64,000 nucleotides of DNA, from the NCBI RefSeq assembly GCF_014639795.1, contig NZ_BMGC01000008.1, positions 63,066 through 127,065 on the forward strand. Direction: 5' to 3'. The notes beneath the pieces are model-generated. The model was not told the origin of the DNA and searched no databases. It worked only from the letters and a program-made list of their open reading frames with translations. The position numbers were made by a program, and so were the translations under genes. This DNA is from Gordonia jinhuaensis. GTDB lineage: Bacteria > Actinomycetota > Actinomycetes > Mycobacteriales > Mycobacteriaceae. Below are positions 34,002 through 43,416 of this stretch, one piece after another. Each line of letters begins with the position of its first letter. The first letter of the stretch is position 1.

Positions 34002-34609
34002 ACCAGGACCCGACGGCCCGACAGGGCGCGGCCGAGAGTGAGATCGTCGGCGAACTCCAGATCGCCGCCCATCGGCAGACCCGACGCGAGTCTGGTCACC
34101 GAGAGTCCCGGGAAGTCCTTGAGCATGCGCACCAGATATGTCGCGGTGGCCTCACCCTCGGTGTTGGGATCGGTCGCCACGATCACCTCACTCACGTCCA
34201 CCCCGTCCTCCTGATTGCCCAGGCGGCGCAGCAGCTCACGGATACGCAACTGGTCGGGGCCGATCCCCGACAGCGGGTCGAGTGCTCCGCCGAGAACGTG
34301 GTAGCGCCCGGCGAACTCACGCGTGCGCTCGATGGCCAGCACATCTTTGGGTTCCTCGACGACACAGATCTTGGTCGCATCGCGTCGGGCGTCCGAACAG
34401 ATCCGGCACAGCCGGTCGGCGGAGACGTTTCCGCATTCGGCGCAGAACGTGACGTCGTCACGCACCCGGGTGAGTGCGCCGATCAGCCTGTTGGTCTCGG
34501 CATTCTCCGCGGCCAGCAGGTGGAACGCGATGCGCTGAGCACCCTTGGGACCGAGCCCGGGCAGCTTGCCGAGCTCGTCGATCAGATCCTGGATGGGTCC
34601 TTCGTACAT
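33998..34609 (-). CDS. recR: Recombination protein RecR
   Basis: Protein of 203 residues, the normal size. Helix-hairpin-helix ([20 protein letters not shown]), four-Cys zinc finger ([16 protein letters not shown]), Toprim domain ([31 protein letters not shown]). It works with RecF/RecO loading RecA at gaps. The ATG at 34609 ([14 protein letters not shown]) is the family start. It follows ybaB by 7 bp, the common recR-ybaB pairing. Confidence 0.96.
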   Translation of the reverse strand: MYEGPIQDLIDELGKLPGLGPKGAQRIAFHLLAAENAETNRLIGALTRVRDDVTFCAECGNVSADRLCRICSDARRDATKICVVEEPKDVLAIERTREFAGRYHVLGGALDPLSGIGPDQLRIRELLRRLGNQEDGVDVSEVIVATDPNTEGEATATYLVRMLKDFPGLSVTRLASGLPMGGDLEFADDLTLGRALSGRRVLV

Positions 34610-34616
34610 ACGTGGG

Positions 34617-34943
34617 TCAGCCCAGGCCGGGCAGTCCGCCGCCGAGACCACCGGTCAGCGGGCCCATCTTCTCCTCGGTGAGGGCCTCACGTTTGCCGGC
34701 GAGATCGGTGAGCGCACCGAGCACGAGGTCCTGCAGGGTCTCCACGTCGTCGGGGTCGACCACCTTCGGGTCGATCGAGATCCCGGTGATCTCACCGACA
34801 CCGTTGCCGGTGACCGACACGAGACCGCCGCCGGCGGTCCCGGTGATCTGCGTCGATGCGATCTCGTTCTGCACGACCATCAACTGCTGCTGCATCTGCT
34901 GCGCCTGCGCGAGCAGGTCGGCCATCGGATTCTCTGGATCCAT
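34617..34943 (-). CDS. ybaB: YbaB/EbfC nucleoid-associated protein
   Basis: Protein of 108 residues. An N-terminal coiled helix rich in Gln ([20 protein letters not shown]), then the DNA-binding beta core ([20 protein letters not shown]), and a Gly/Leu-rich tail. It forms dimers that bind DNA. It precedes recR, as in many bacteria. In mycobacteria dnaX usually stands nearby, and it does here about 5 kb away. Confidence 0.93.
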   Translation of the reverse strand: MDPENPMADLLAQAQQMQQQLMVVQNEIASTQITGTAGGGLVSVTGNGVGEITGISIDPKVVDPDDVETLQDLVLGALTDLAGKREALTEEKMGPLTGGLGGGLPGLG

Positions 34944-34994
34944 CCCACCAGCGTAATGTGCGCCGCCGACATCCGGCCGCGGCAGGCCGTCGGT

Positions 34995-35351
34995 TCAGCC
35001 GACGAGTCGCCTCAGATGCTCGGCGATGTCGTCGACGGTGCTGCCCTCGATCGGGGTGATCCGGAACTCCAGCCACGGGTTGCCCCCGAACATGCGGGCC
35101 GCTCGCGGGGTCAGCGCGAACTCGAACAGATCGTCGCGACGACGCCACTCCTCGATGCCGTCGTAGACCGGCGCGCCCACGCCGGTGGTCAGGCAGTACC
35201 GTCCCGTCGCATCGGCGCCGCCCGGGGCCGCCGGATCGACGAGAGCGGGCAGATCACGCTGGATCTGCAGACAGTCACCGCTCTCGGAATCGATGAACAC
35301 CAGCACCTCGCAGCCGAGGTCGACGTGGCGGTCATAACTCGCGGTGATCAC
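34995..35351 (-). CDS. Small Imm10-like protein
   Basis: About 118 residues from the GTG at 35351; an ATG at 35387 would add 12 residues and overlap the pseudouridine synthase more. Segments CLQIQRDLPAL, GRYCLTTG, APVYDGIEEW, FALTPRAARMFG and FRITPIEG follow the pattern I associate with immunity protein 10 family members. No toxin gene is adjacent, so it may be a solitary housekeeping relative. It overlaps the 3' end of the rluA-type gene. Confidence 0.5.
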   Translation of the reverse strand: MITASYDRHVDLGCEVLVFIDSESGDCLQIQRDLPALVDPAAPGGADATGRYCLTTGVGAPVYDGIEEWRRRDDLFEFALTPRAARMFGGNPWLEFRITPIEGSTVDDIAEHLRRLVG

Positions 35352-36270
35352 ACACCCGATGATGACTGACGAAGTCGCGGTGCGCACCGTCGATCGGATC
35401 GGTGAAGCTCAGCCGGTGTGCGACCAACCGCAGCGGGCGGGAGAAGTCGCCGGCATCGGGGAGCGCCGCGAGATCCGGCCGCACCTGCGGGTAGAGCGGA
35501 TCGTCGACGATCGGCACGCCCAGACCGGCCATGTGGACCCGCAGCTGATGGGTGCGGCCTGTCGACGGCGACAGTCGGTAGACACCGAGACCATCCGACA
35601 CCGTCTCGACGAGCTCGATCCGGCTGATCGCATTGGGCGGCCCCTCGACCAGCCGGGCGCGCAGATCCCCGGCGGTCTTGTCGATGCGGTTGGCCACCTC
35701 GACGCCACTGCGCAGCCGCTCGTCGGCCCGCGCCAGCGCCCGGTACTCCTTGACCACCGCACGCTCGGCGAACAGTCGCTGATACGGCTCGCGCACCGGC
35801 TTGCGCAAGGTGAAGACCAGCACTCCCGCCGTGAGCCGGTCGAGTCGATGTACGGGGGCGACCGCATCGCTGCCGAGTTCGCGACGCAGCCGGACCAGCG
35901 CGCTCTGCACCACGTGCCGACCGCGCGGCATCGTGGCCAGGAAGTGGGGCTTGTCGACCACCACGATGTTGTCGTCGCGGTGCAGGATCGGCAGGTCGAA
36001 CGGGATGGGGACCTCGTCGGGCAGGTCGCGGTAGAGGAACACCGACGAGTTCACCCGGGCGGGCGCGTCGAGGTCGACCACCGTCCCGTCGGCATCGACG
36101 ACCTCCCCGCGCTCACCGCGCCGACGCAGCCCCTCGATCCCCACCTCGGCACCCGAGGCCGTTGCGAGGATCGCCTCGGCGACGCTGGTGTGACCGGCCC
36201 GCAGGACCACCCGCGTCGCGTCGACGCCGTCGCGGGGCGGCAGCGGCGACGGTCTGCGCCGACGCGCCAC
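35332..36270 (-). CDS. RluA-family pseudouridine synthase
   Basis: Protein of 312 residues. Catalytic motif PVHRLDRLTAGVLVF with the essential Asp (about 145); PSTGRTHQLRVHMAGLG and IVDDPLYP are the typical later motifs. The N-terminal extension is about 70 residues, without a clear S4 domain. It converts uridine to pseudouridine in rRNA or tRNA; the position cannot be told from the sequence. Confidence 0.92.
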   Translation of the reverse strand: MARRRRPSPLPPRDGVDATRVVLRAGHTSVAEAILATASGAEVGIEGLRRRGERGEVVDADGTVVDLDAPARVNSSVFLYRDLPDEVPIPFDLPILHRDDNIVVVDKPHFLATMPRGRHVVQSALVRLRRELGSDAVAPVHRLDRLTAGVLVFTLRKPVREPYQRLFAERAVVKEYRALARADERLRSGVEVANRIDKTAGDLRARLVEGPPNAISRIELVETVSDGLGVYRLSPSTGRTHQLRVHMAGLGVPIVDDPLYPQVRPDLAALPDAGDFSRPLRLVAHRLSFTDPIDGAHRDFVSHHRVCDHREL

Positions 36271-36274
36271 CGGA

Positions 36275-36712
36275 TCAGCTCTCCAGTCGCGACTTCAGGT
36301 TCGACAACACCGATGCCTGGATCTTCTTCAGTCCCAGCGGGGCGAAGGTCTTCTCGAAGAATCCGCCCACGCCGCCGGCGCCGTTCCAGCTGGTCTCGGT
36401 GGTGACTTCGGTGCCGGTGCCTGCTTCGGTGACCGTGTAGGTGGTCACCATCGACGAGTTCTCGTCGGTCTCGGTGATGGTGTTGCCGGCCACCGTCACA
36501 TGTGCCTTGACATTGCGGGACCGCTTCGAGGTGGCCTGCAGAGTCCACACGGCAACGGTTCCGTCGCCGTGGCCACCCTCGAGCACGCCGTAGTCGAGAT
36601 ACTGCTCGGGCAGGATCTGCGGGCGCACCTCCTTGTAGTCCTCGAGCGCTGCGAGCACCGCATCCGGTGCGGCGTTGATGTACTCCGACTGCGTCGCATT
36701 GACCTTGGCCAC
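36275..36712 (-). CDS. SRPBCC (START-like) family protein
   Basis: Protein of 145 residues with the START/Bet v1 ligand-binding fold: INAAPDAVLAALEDYKEVRP at the N-terminus, a beta sheet, and a long C-terminal helix (KTFAPLGLKKIQASVLSNLK). Likely binds a lipid or other hydrophobic ligand. It lies at the place of the Rv3718c-type gene, divergent from the branched-fatty-acid genes, which makes a lipid role plausible. Confidence 0.88.
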   Translation of the reverse strand: MAKVNATQSEYINAAPDAVLAALEDYKEVRPQILPEQYLDYGVLEGGHGDGTVAVWTLQATSKRSRNVKAHVTVAGNTITETDENSSMVTTYTVTEAGTGTEVTTETSWNGAGGVGGFFEKTFAPLGLKKIQASVLSNLKSRLES

Positions 36713-36986
36713 CGCTCGTCCACCTCATCTTCTCGCGCGCGTGTGTCGCGCTCGTCCGTTGTCTGGCGGGCCCTGAGCCCGCACATCTTCCACCGAGCCT
36801 GCCAGATGACCGTGGTCCTCAGGCGAGAGGTGCCGTGGTCCTCAGACGAAAGGCGCCTGCCGACGCAGGCACGCACGATGAGGTCCCCACCGTTGGCGAC
36901 GTATCGGGTGACCACATAGGCTCGGAGCCGCAGTGCCGCTCGCGGGTATGGCGACCGGCACCACGGAGGGAGCGCGAGAGAAGCCG

Positions 36987-38405
36987 ATGACGTCGCAGGA
37001 ATTGGGTCGAACCGGATACGCCGAAGGCGTGGAACGGCTACTCGCCAGTTACCGCGCGATCCCGGCCGACGGACGCGTCCGGCTGGCGAAGAAGACCTCC
37101 AACCTGTTTCGGGCACGCGCGAAAAATCCCTATCCCGGCCTCGACGTCTCGGGCCTGTCCGGGGTGATCGAGGTCGACCCGCAGGCGGGCACCGCCGATG
37201 TGGCCGGCATGTGCACCTACGAGGATCTGGTAGCCGTGACCCTGCGTTACGGCTTTGCGCCCTATGTGGTTCCGCAACTCAAGACCATCACACTCGGCGG
37301 CGCGGTGACCGGACTCGGTATCGAAAGCACGTCGTTTCGCAACGGACTGCCCCACGAGTCGGTCCTGGAAATGGACATTCTCACCGGCTCCGGCGAGATC
37401 GTGACCGCATCCCCCGACGGCGAGAACTCCGACCTCTACTTCGGTTTCCCGAATTCCTATGGGACGCTTGGCTATTCCACACGCCTGAAGATCAAGCTCG
37501 AGCAGGTCAAGCCATTCGTCGAACTGCGTCATGTCCGCTTCACCTCGCTGCAGGACATGCAGGACAGCCTGATCGACATCGTGGAGCACCGTACTTACCA
37601 GGACGAACAGGTGGACTACCTCGACGGCGTGATCTTCACCGCCGACGAGTGCTACCTGGTACTCGGGCGGGCCAGCGAGACCGCGCACCGCTCACCGAGC
37701 GACTACACCGGACTCGACATCTACTACCGGTCGATCCAGCACGGCGACACCGCACACCCCAAACGCGACGTGCTCACCATCTCCGACTACCTGTGGCGCT
37801 GGGACACCGACTGGTTCTGGTGCTCGCGCGCATTCGGGGCGCAGAACCCGAAGATCCGTCGGTGGTGGCCAAAGCGCCTGTTGCGCAGCAGCTTCTACTG
37901 GAAGCTGATCGGCTACGACCATCGGTACAACATCGGCGACAAACTCGCCGCGCGGCGTGGCGAGCCCCCGCAGGAGCGCGTGGTCCAAGACATCGAGGTG
38001 CCGGTGGAGAACACCAGCGCATTCGCTCAGTGGTTCCTCGACAACATTCCGATCGAGCCGATCTGGCTGTGCCCCTTGCGACTTCGGGAACCGCTGCTTC
38101 CCGGCGCCGACCCGGCACGTCCGTGGCCGCTGTATCCGCTCGAACCCGGCCGCACCTATGTGAATTTCGGCTTCTGGTCGGCGGTTGCCACAGTGCCCGG
38201 TGAACCCGAGGGGTACACCAACCGTCGAATCGAAAAACGTGTGTCCGAACTCGACGGACACAAATCGCTGTACTCGGAGTCGTTCTACGATGAGGACGAA
38301 TTCGATCAACTCTACGGCGGAGAAACCTACCGCCTGCTGAAAAAGCGCTACGACCCCGCGTCGCGGCTATTGGATCTCTACGCCAAGGCGGTGAAACGTC
38401 AGTGA
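36987..38405 (+). CDS. tmsA: FAD-binding oxidoreductase, 10-methylene fatty acid reductase type
   Basis: Protein of 472 residues. FAD-binding (PCMH) domain: SNLFRARAKNPYPGLDVSGL, GMCTYEDLVAVTLRYGFAP, LGGAVTGLGIESTSFRNGLP; then a DHCR24-like C-terminal part (DYLWRWDTDWFWCS). In actinobacteria this gene paired with a CFA-synthase-like methyltransferase makes 10-methyl branched fatty acids (tuberculostearic acid): the methyltransferase forms the 10-methylene acid and this enzyme reduces it. The ATG at 36987, behind GAGAGAAG, is preferred to starts at 36933 or 36948. Its stop overlaps the next start. Confidence 0.85.
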   Translation: MTSQELGRTGYAEGVERLLASYRAIPADGRVRLAKKTSNLFRARAKNPYPGLDVSGLSGVIEVDPQAGTADVAGMCTYEDLVAVTLRYGFAPYVVPQLKTITLGGAVTGLGIESTSFRNGLPHESVLEMDILTGSGEIVTASPDGENSDLYFGFPNSYGTLGYSTRLKIKLEQVKPFVELRHVRFTSLQDMQDSLIDIVEHRTYQDEQVDYLDGVIFTADECYLVLGRASETAHRSPSDYTGLDIYYRSIQHGDTAHPKRDVLTISDYLWRWDTDWFWCSRAFGAQNPKIRRWWPKRLLRSSFYWKLIGYDHRYNIGDKLAARRGEPPQERVVQDIEVPVENTSAFAQWFLDNIPIEPIWLCPLRLREPLLPGADPARPWPLYPLEPGRTYVNFGFWSAVATVPGEPEGYTNRRIEKRVSELDGHKSLYSESFYDEDEFDQLYGGETYRLLKKRYDPASRLLDLYAKAVKRQ

Positions 38406-39727
38406 CAACCTTCAAATCGGGCTCATCGGCCCCCATCGATCACACCGACACCGGAAAACTGACCCTCGCGCAGATCGTCGAGGCGGTGGCCGGTGACGAT
38501 CTGAACATCCGGGTCACCGCATACGACGGATCGTCGGCCGGCCCCGAGGACGCACAGTTCGGCCTCGATCTGGTGAGTCCGCGCGGCACCACCTATCTGG
38601 TGACCGCGCCCAGCGACCTCGGCCTGGCCCGCGCCTACATCTCCGGAGATCTGGTGCTGCGCGGCGGGCATCCCGCCGATCCTTATGAGGCGCTGCGGGC
38701 ACTGTCCGATGACGTGAGTTTCAAACGCCCCTCGGCGCGCACACTGGCCGCGATCACCCGCTCACTCGGACTCGAGCACTTCAAGCCGATCGCACCGCCG
38801 CCCCAGGAGGCACTGCCCCGGTGGCGGCGTATCGCCGAGGGCCTGCGGCACTCGAAGACTCGTGACGCCGAGGCGATCCATCACCACTACGACGTGTCGA
38901 ACACGTTCTACGAGTATGTACTCGGACCGTCGATGACCTACACCTGCGCCTGCTATCCCGAGCGTGCTGCCTCACTCGAACAAGCCCAGGAGAACAAGTA
39001 CCGCCTGGTGTTCGAGAAGCTCGACCTCAAGCCCGGCGACCGGCTGCTCGACATCGGCTGCGGGTGGGGCGGCATGGTCCGCTATGCCGCACGCCAGGGT
39101 GTGAAGGCGCTGGGCGTGACCCTGTCGCGTGAGCAGGCCGAATGGGCCCAGAAGGCCATCGTCGACGAAGGACTCACCGATCTCGCCGAGGTCCGCTACA
39201 GCGACTACCGCGACGTGTCCGAGGGCGATTTCGACGCGGTGTCGTCGATCGGCCTGACCGAGCACATCGGCGTGGCCAATTACGCCGGCTACTTCTCCTT
39301 CATCCGCGGCAAGCTGCGGGTGGGCGGCAAGCTGCTCAACCACTGCATCACCCGACCCGACAACAAGGCGAACAAGCGCGCCGGTTCGTTCATCGACCGG
39401 TATGTGTTCCCCGACGGCGAGCTGACCGGCTCGGGCACCATCATCACCAAACTGCAGGACATCGGCGGTATGGAGGTGATCCACGAGGAGAATCTGCGCG
39501 AGCACTACGCGATGACGCTGCGCGACTGGAACGCCAATCTCCTCGAGAACTGGGATGCCGCGGTCGCCGAGGTCGGCGAGGGCACGGCACGCCTGTGGGG
39601 CCTGTACATGGCCGGCTGCCGAATCGGCTTCGAGCGCAACGTCGTTCAGCTGCACCAGGTGCTCGCGGTCAAACTCGACGACAAGGGATCGGTCAACGTT
39701 CCGCTGCGCCCGTGGTGGCGGCCGTAG
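38402..39727 (+). CDS. tmsB: Cyclopropane-fatty-acid-synthase-like methyltransferase (10-methylstearate synthesis)
   Basis: Protein of 441 residues from GTG 38402. An N-terminal accessory region of about 130 residues precedes the SAM domain (LLDIGCGWGGMVRYAARQ), with HYDVSNTFYEYVLGPSMTYT and INYAGYF-like CFA synthase motifs. It uses S-adenosylmethionine to methylate the oleoyl double bond of phospholipids; with the coupled reductase upstream it yields 10-methylstearate. The pair's order and overlap fit known actinobacterial tms/bfa loci. Confidence 0.87.
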   Translation: MTTFKSGSSAPIDHTDTGKLTLAQIVEAVAGDDLNIRVTAYDGSSAGPEDAQFGLDLVSPRGTTYLVTAPSDLGLARAYISGDLVLRGGHPADPYEALRALSDDVSFKRPSARTLAAITRSLGLEHFKPIAPPPQEALPRWRRIAEGLRHSKTRDAEAIHHHYDVSNTFYEYVLGPSMTYTCACYPERAASLEQAQENKYRLVFEKLDLKPGDRLLDIGCGWGGMVRYAARQGVKALGVTLSREQAEWAQKAIVDEGLTDLAEVRYSDYRDVSEGDFDAVSSIGLTEHIGVANYAGYFSFIRGKLRVGGKLLNHCITRPDNKANKRAGSFIDRYVFPDGELTGSGTIITKLQDIGGMEVIHEENLREHYAMTLRDWNANLLENWDAAVAEVGEGTARLWGLYMAGCRIGFERNVVQLHQVLAVKLDDKGSVNVPLRPWWRP

Positions 39728-39746
39728 CGGTTCGCCTCGCACCCCT

Positions 39747-39763
39747 GGGTGCTACCAGCACCC
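39747..39763. terminator. Bidirectional terminator between tmsB and dnaX
   Basis: A 7-bp perfect stem (GGGTGCT with AGCACCC) with an ACC loop lies in the 42-bp gap between convergent genes. The flanks (GCACCC and GGGTGC) can form two alternative small hairpins. No U-tract. Confidence 0.5.
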
Positions 39764-39769
39764 CGGGTG

Positions 39770-41977
39770 CTATCCCTGCTCGTTGACCACCCGTGCACCC
39801 AGTTCGCTGGTGAGCAGCTCGAGGGCAACCTCGTCGGGATCCTTCCGTAGCTCGGATTCACCCGAGTGCACCCCGGCGATCATCTCCTCGCGTTCGGCAT
39901 CGGTCAGGTCGTCGTCGGAGACCGGTTCCGGCTCGGGGACGTCGTCGGGCGGCGGGGGTGTGTCACCGCTCGACCCGGCCGTCTCGCCGGAGCCCGCCGC
40001 AGCGGGCTGCCCCTCCCGGGCAACTCCCTCGCGACTCGGACGCACGAATCCTTGTTTCGCGGGGGCAGCCGAACGCGGTCCGGCCGGTGCGTCTGCCGGT
40101 GTGGTGGCGGTGCGGTGGATGACCTCCACCGACCAGTCGCCGCCGAGCACCTCACCGAAGGCGGCCGTGAGCACACCGGTACCGCGCGGCGAGGACAGCC
40201 GCCCGACCAACGGCGGCGATACGTGACTGAGCACCACCGTCTGTCCGTCGACGCGTTCGACCGCCGCGTCCGAGAGCATCACCTCGATGATCTTGTCGTG
40301 TGCACGCACATGTTCGCGAACCTGCTGCCACACCTGGCGAACCGCGTCGGCGTCGATCGACGTCGACGGCTGCTCGGGCCCGGGTTCTTGTTCGGGGTCG
40401 ACAACCGGCTCCGGTTCGGGCGCAGGTTCGGACTCGGCTAGCGGTTCGGACTCGGCTAGCGGTTCCGGTTCGGCTAGCGGTTCCGGTTCGACTGGCGGTT
40501 CGGGTTCGGCGAGCGGCGCGGACTCAGCGACCGGTTCGGGCTCGGGCATCGGATCGGGCTCGGACACCGGCGCGGCAACTACCGATTCCGCACGCACCGA
40601 CTCGGGTGCCCGGGTGGCGACCTCGGGAACGGGAGGCGGAGCCGGGACGGCCTCATCCGCCTTGCGCTGAGACGGTCTGATGTACCTGGGTGCCGGCTCA
40701 TCGGGCGCAGCGGCGGGTGCGGGTCCGGTGGCGGTCGGTGCCGGCGCGGCGGGCGCCGAATCGGCCACCTGCGCACCTCCGGAATGCACGGCCGGTGGCG
40801 TGGGCAACGCATTCGGGGTCACCCCCGACAGTTGCTGCTCCACTCGCTCGAGTCGCTGGAGCAGCGCTCCGTCACCGTCGCCTGCGGCAGGCAACAGGAG
40901 CCGGGCGCAGAGCACCTCGAGCAACAGCCGCGGCGACGTGGTCCCCCGCATCTCGCCGAGCGCCGCGTGCACGGTCTCGGCATAGCGGGTGAGAGCGGCC
41001 AGCCCGAGCCGGTCGACCTGGCCGCGCATGCGCTCGAGCTCGTCCTCGGGCACCTCGACCAGGCCGCGCTCGCCGGCGTCGGGCACAGCGTTGAGCAGGA
41101 TCAGGTCACGGAAGCGGTCGAGCAGATCGACACCGAAACGGCGAGGGTCGTGCCCGGCGTTGATGACCCGCTCCACTGTGCCGAACAGCGTCGCACCGTC
41201 GGAGTCGGCGAGCGCACTGACCGCATCGTCGATGAGCGCCACGTCGGTGACACCGAGCAGGGCGACCGCACGGTCGTAGGTGACGCCGTCCTCACCGGCG
41301 CCGGCCAGCAACTGGTCGAGCACCGACAGCGAGTCGCGCGGCGACCCACCGCCGGCGCGGACCACCAGCGGATACACCGCCGGATCGACGCGCACGTCCT
41401 CCTGCGCCACGATCCGTTCGAGCAGCCCGCGCATCACCGGCGGGGGCAGCAGACGGAACGGATAGTGGTGGGTCCGCGACCGGATGGTCGGCAGGACCTT
41501 CTCGGGCTCGGTGGTGGCGAACACGAAGATCAGGTGCTCGGGTGGTTCCTCGACGATCTTGAGCAAGGCGTTGAAACCCGCGTTGGTGACCATGTGGGCT
41601 TCGTCGATGATGAACACGCGATACCGCGACTGCGCCGGCGCGAAGAACGCACGATCGCGCAGGTCACGGGTGTCGTCGACACCACCATGACTCGCGGCGT
41701 CGAGCTCGACGACGTCGAGGTTGCCCGGCCCGCCGGGGGCGAGGGCCACACACGAATCGCACACCCCGCACGGCGTGGACGTGGGGCCCTGCTCGCAGTT
41801 CAGCGAGCGCGCCAGGATGCGAGCCGATGATGTCTTGCCGCAGCCGCGCGGACCCGAGAACAGGTAGGCGTGGTTGATGCGCCCGGTGTCCAATGCACGC
41901 CGCAGCGGGTCGGTCACATGGTCTTGGCCGACGACCTCGGCGAACGTCGCAGGTCGATATGTCCGATAGAGCGCCAC
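39770..41977 (-). CDS. dnaX: DNA polymerase III subunits gamma and tau
   Basis: Protein of 735 residues from a GTG at 41977 ([20 protein letters not shown]). AAA+ clamp-loader motor with Walker [15 protein letters not shown], zinc-binding Cys cluster (CGVCDSC), DEAH-type Walker B (IIDEAHMV) and the SRC-like region. Residues about 480-550 form a Pro/Glu-rich linker of repeated EPLAEPE-type units, followed by the tau tail. It loads the sliding clamp and binds the polymerase. No programmed frameshift signal was seen, so gamma is not evidently made. Confidence 0.95.
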   Translation of the reverse strand: MALYRTYRPATFAEVVGQDHVTDPLRRALDTGRINHAYLFSGPRGCGKTSSARILARSLNCEQGPTSTPCGVCDSCVALAPGGPGNLDVVELDAASHGGVDDTRDLRDRAFFAPAQSRYRVFIIDEAHMVTNAGFNALLKIVEEPPEHLIFVFATTEPEKVLPTIRSRTHHYPFRLLPPPVMRGLLERIVAQEDVRVDPAVYPLVVRAGGGSPRDSLSVLDQLLAGAGEDGVTYDRAVALLGVTDVALIDDAVSALADSDGATLFGTVERVINAGHDPRRFGVDLLDRFRDLILLNAVPDAGERGLVEVPEDELERMRGQVDRLGLAALTRYAETVHAALGEMRGTTSPRLLLEVLCARLLLPAAGDGDGALLQRLERVEQQLSGVTPNALPTPPAVHSGGAQVADSAPAAPAPTATGPAPAAAPDEPAPRYIRPSQRKADEAVPAPPPVPEVATRAPESVRAESVVAAPVSEPDPMPEPEPVAESAPLAEPEPPVEPEPLAEPEPLAESEPLAESEPAPEPEPVVDPEQEPGPEQPSTSIDADAVRQVWQQVREHVRAHDKIIEVMLSDAAVERVDGQTVVLSHVSPPLVGRLSSPRGTGVLTAAFGEVLGGDWSVEVIHRTATTPADAPAGPRSAAPAKQGFVRPSREGVAREGQPAAAGSGETAGSSGDTPPPPDDVPEPEPVSDDDLTDAEREEMIAGVHSGESELRKDPDEVALELLTSELGARVVNEQG
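40425..40514. repeat. Five 18-bp tandem repeats in the dnaX linker
   Basis: Units start at 40425, 40443, 40461, 40479 and 40497. The first two are identical (GGTTCGGACTCGGCTAGC) and the rest diverge slightly. They encode the acidic Pro/Glu linker between the motor and tau tail. Being in-frame, the count can vary without breaking the gene. Confidence 0.8.
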
Positions 41978-41986
41978 GTGTGCAGA

Positions 41987-43339
41987 CTACCGGCGTGCCC
42001 CGACAGCACGGGCGGCCTGTGCGAGCCGCGCCGGCGAGCGCCACGGTCCCCACCACAGCAGCGTCACCACACACGTCACACCGAACACCCACAGGTAGGG
42101 CTGCGCGCTGAACCAGTGCCACTGCGGCGGGGTGGGGATCATGAACAGGCCCATCGCGTAGAACTCCCGGAAGTGGGCGGTACCCACCTGCAGCGGATGC
42201 GGGTAATGCGACTTCCACAGGAACACCGAGACGTAGAGCGCACAGAAGGCCACGACCGCGGCGGCCAGACGGACCCACCGGCCGTTGTCGACCGCGCTGA
42301 TCATCAGGTGCACCAGATGGGCGGCCAGCGGGACGAACCACACCCAGTGATGACCCCAGCTGAACGGCGACACCGATGTGCTGGTCATGCCGACGATGGC
42401 CAGCGCCAGCACCGCCGCGCCGCGCCGGTAGGCCACCACCGCAGCCGTCAGCCCGAGCACCAGCGCCACCCCTGCCAGCAGCAGCCACAGGCCCGTGGGC
42501 GGGGAGTCGGTACGCAGGATCGAGGCCAGCGCCCCCGTGATCGACTGATTGCTCGGGGCGCGCACCGGACCCACCCGCCGCGAATCCCAGAGCGTCTCGG
42601 TCCAGAACTTCTTCGACGCCCTCGGCATCGCCAGCGCCCCGATGGCCACCGTGAGTACACCTGCGACGACTGCGATGATCGCCGCGCGTGTCCGTCTGAT
42701 CGCCAGCAGGTACACCGCGAACAGTGCCGGGGTCAGCTTGATCCCGGCCGTCAGTCCCACCATCACGCCTTGAAGCCGTGACCCGCCAGGGCGCAGCAGG
42801 TCCCACAGGATCAAGGCCATGATCACGACGTTGACCTGGCCGTACCACACGGTGGTGCGCACCGGTTCCATCATCGAACACACCGCGGCGACCGCGATCG
42901 CCAACACCCACGTGCGGGAATTGAGCCGATACCCGAAACTTTTGAAACACAACAACACCGACGCGACGAGTGCGATCACGGTCAGTGAACTCCACACCAG
43001 CACCGCGGTGTGATGGGACATGTGCACCAGTGGGATGAACGCCAATGTGGAGAACGGACTGTAGGTGTACATGAACAGACCGAGCACCGGACCGTCGTAC
43101 ACGGGCTGACGATGCAGGACATGCCGCGCTCCCGCGCGATAGACCTCGAGGTCAATCTGGTTGTGGAACAAGCCGAACGGCCGGCTGTGCCACGGGATGA
43201 ACGTCACCTGCAGGTAAAGGGCGACAAACCCCGCCACCACGAAAATGCCCACCACCCAAAGACTTCGATGGGTTCTGGGTGAAGCGCTCCGCGCATGCGC
43301 GGCAGCTGCGGTGTGCTCAGCCACAATGTCCTCTGCCAT
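41987..43339 (-). CDS. GT87-type polyprenyl-phosphate mannosyltransferase-like membrane protein
   Basis: Protein of 450 residues with 9-11 membrane helices. The first extracytoplasmic loop (FHNQIDLEVYRAGARHVL) contains the candidate catalytic acidic residue; further DUF2029/GT87 segments are YTYSPFSTLAFIPL, WYGQVNVVIMALILWDLLRP, GLTAGIKLTPALF and SPFSWGHHWVW. Mycobacterial relatives add alpha-1,2 mannoses to PIM, LM or LAM from polyprenyl-phosphomannose outside the membrane. A closely similar gene follows upstream, so the pair is a tandem duplication. Confidence 0.87.
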   Translation of the reverse strand: MAEDIVAEHTAAAAHARSASPRTHRSLWVVGIFVVAGFVALYLQVTFIPWHSRPFGLFHNQIDLEVYRAGARHVLHRQPVYDGPVLGLFMYTYSPFSTLAFIPLVHMSHHTAVLVWSSLTVIALVASVLLCFKSFGYRLNSRTWVLAIAVAAVCSMMEPVRTTVWYGQVNVVIMALILWDLLRPGGSRLQGVMVGLTAGIKLTPALFAVYLLAIRRTRAAIIAVVAGVLTVAIGALAMPRASKKFWTETLWDSRRVGPVRAPSNQSITGALASILRTDSPPTGLWLLLAGVALVLGLTAAVVAYRRGAAVLALAIVGMTSTSVSPFSWGHHWVWFVPLAAHLVHLMISAVDNGRWVRLAAAVVAFCALYVSVFLWKSHYPHPLQVGTAHFREFYAMGLFMIPTPPQWHWFSAQPYLWVFGVTCVVTLLWWGPWRSPARLAQAARAVGARR

Positions 43340-43416
43340 GGTCCGGTGAGGATCATAACCACAAATTCACCGGCGCCACTGCACCCCCACATGATGACCG
43401 AATTCAGTCGTCGAAT

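Noticed and set aside
40287-40670. Gly/Ser-repeat plus-strand frame inside dnaX
   Set aside because: It is the antisense reading of the Pro/Glu linker repeats; no start context or homology.
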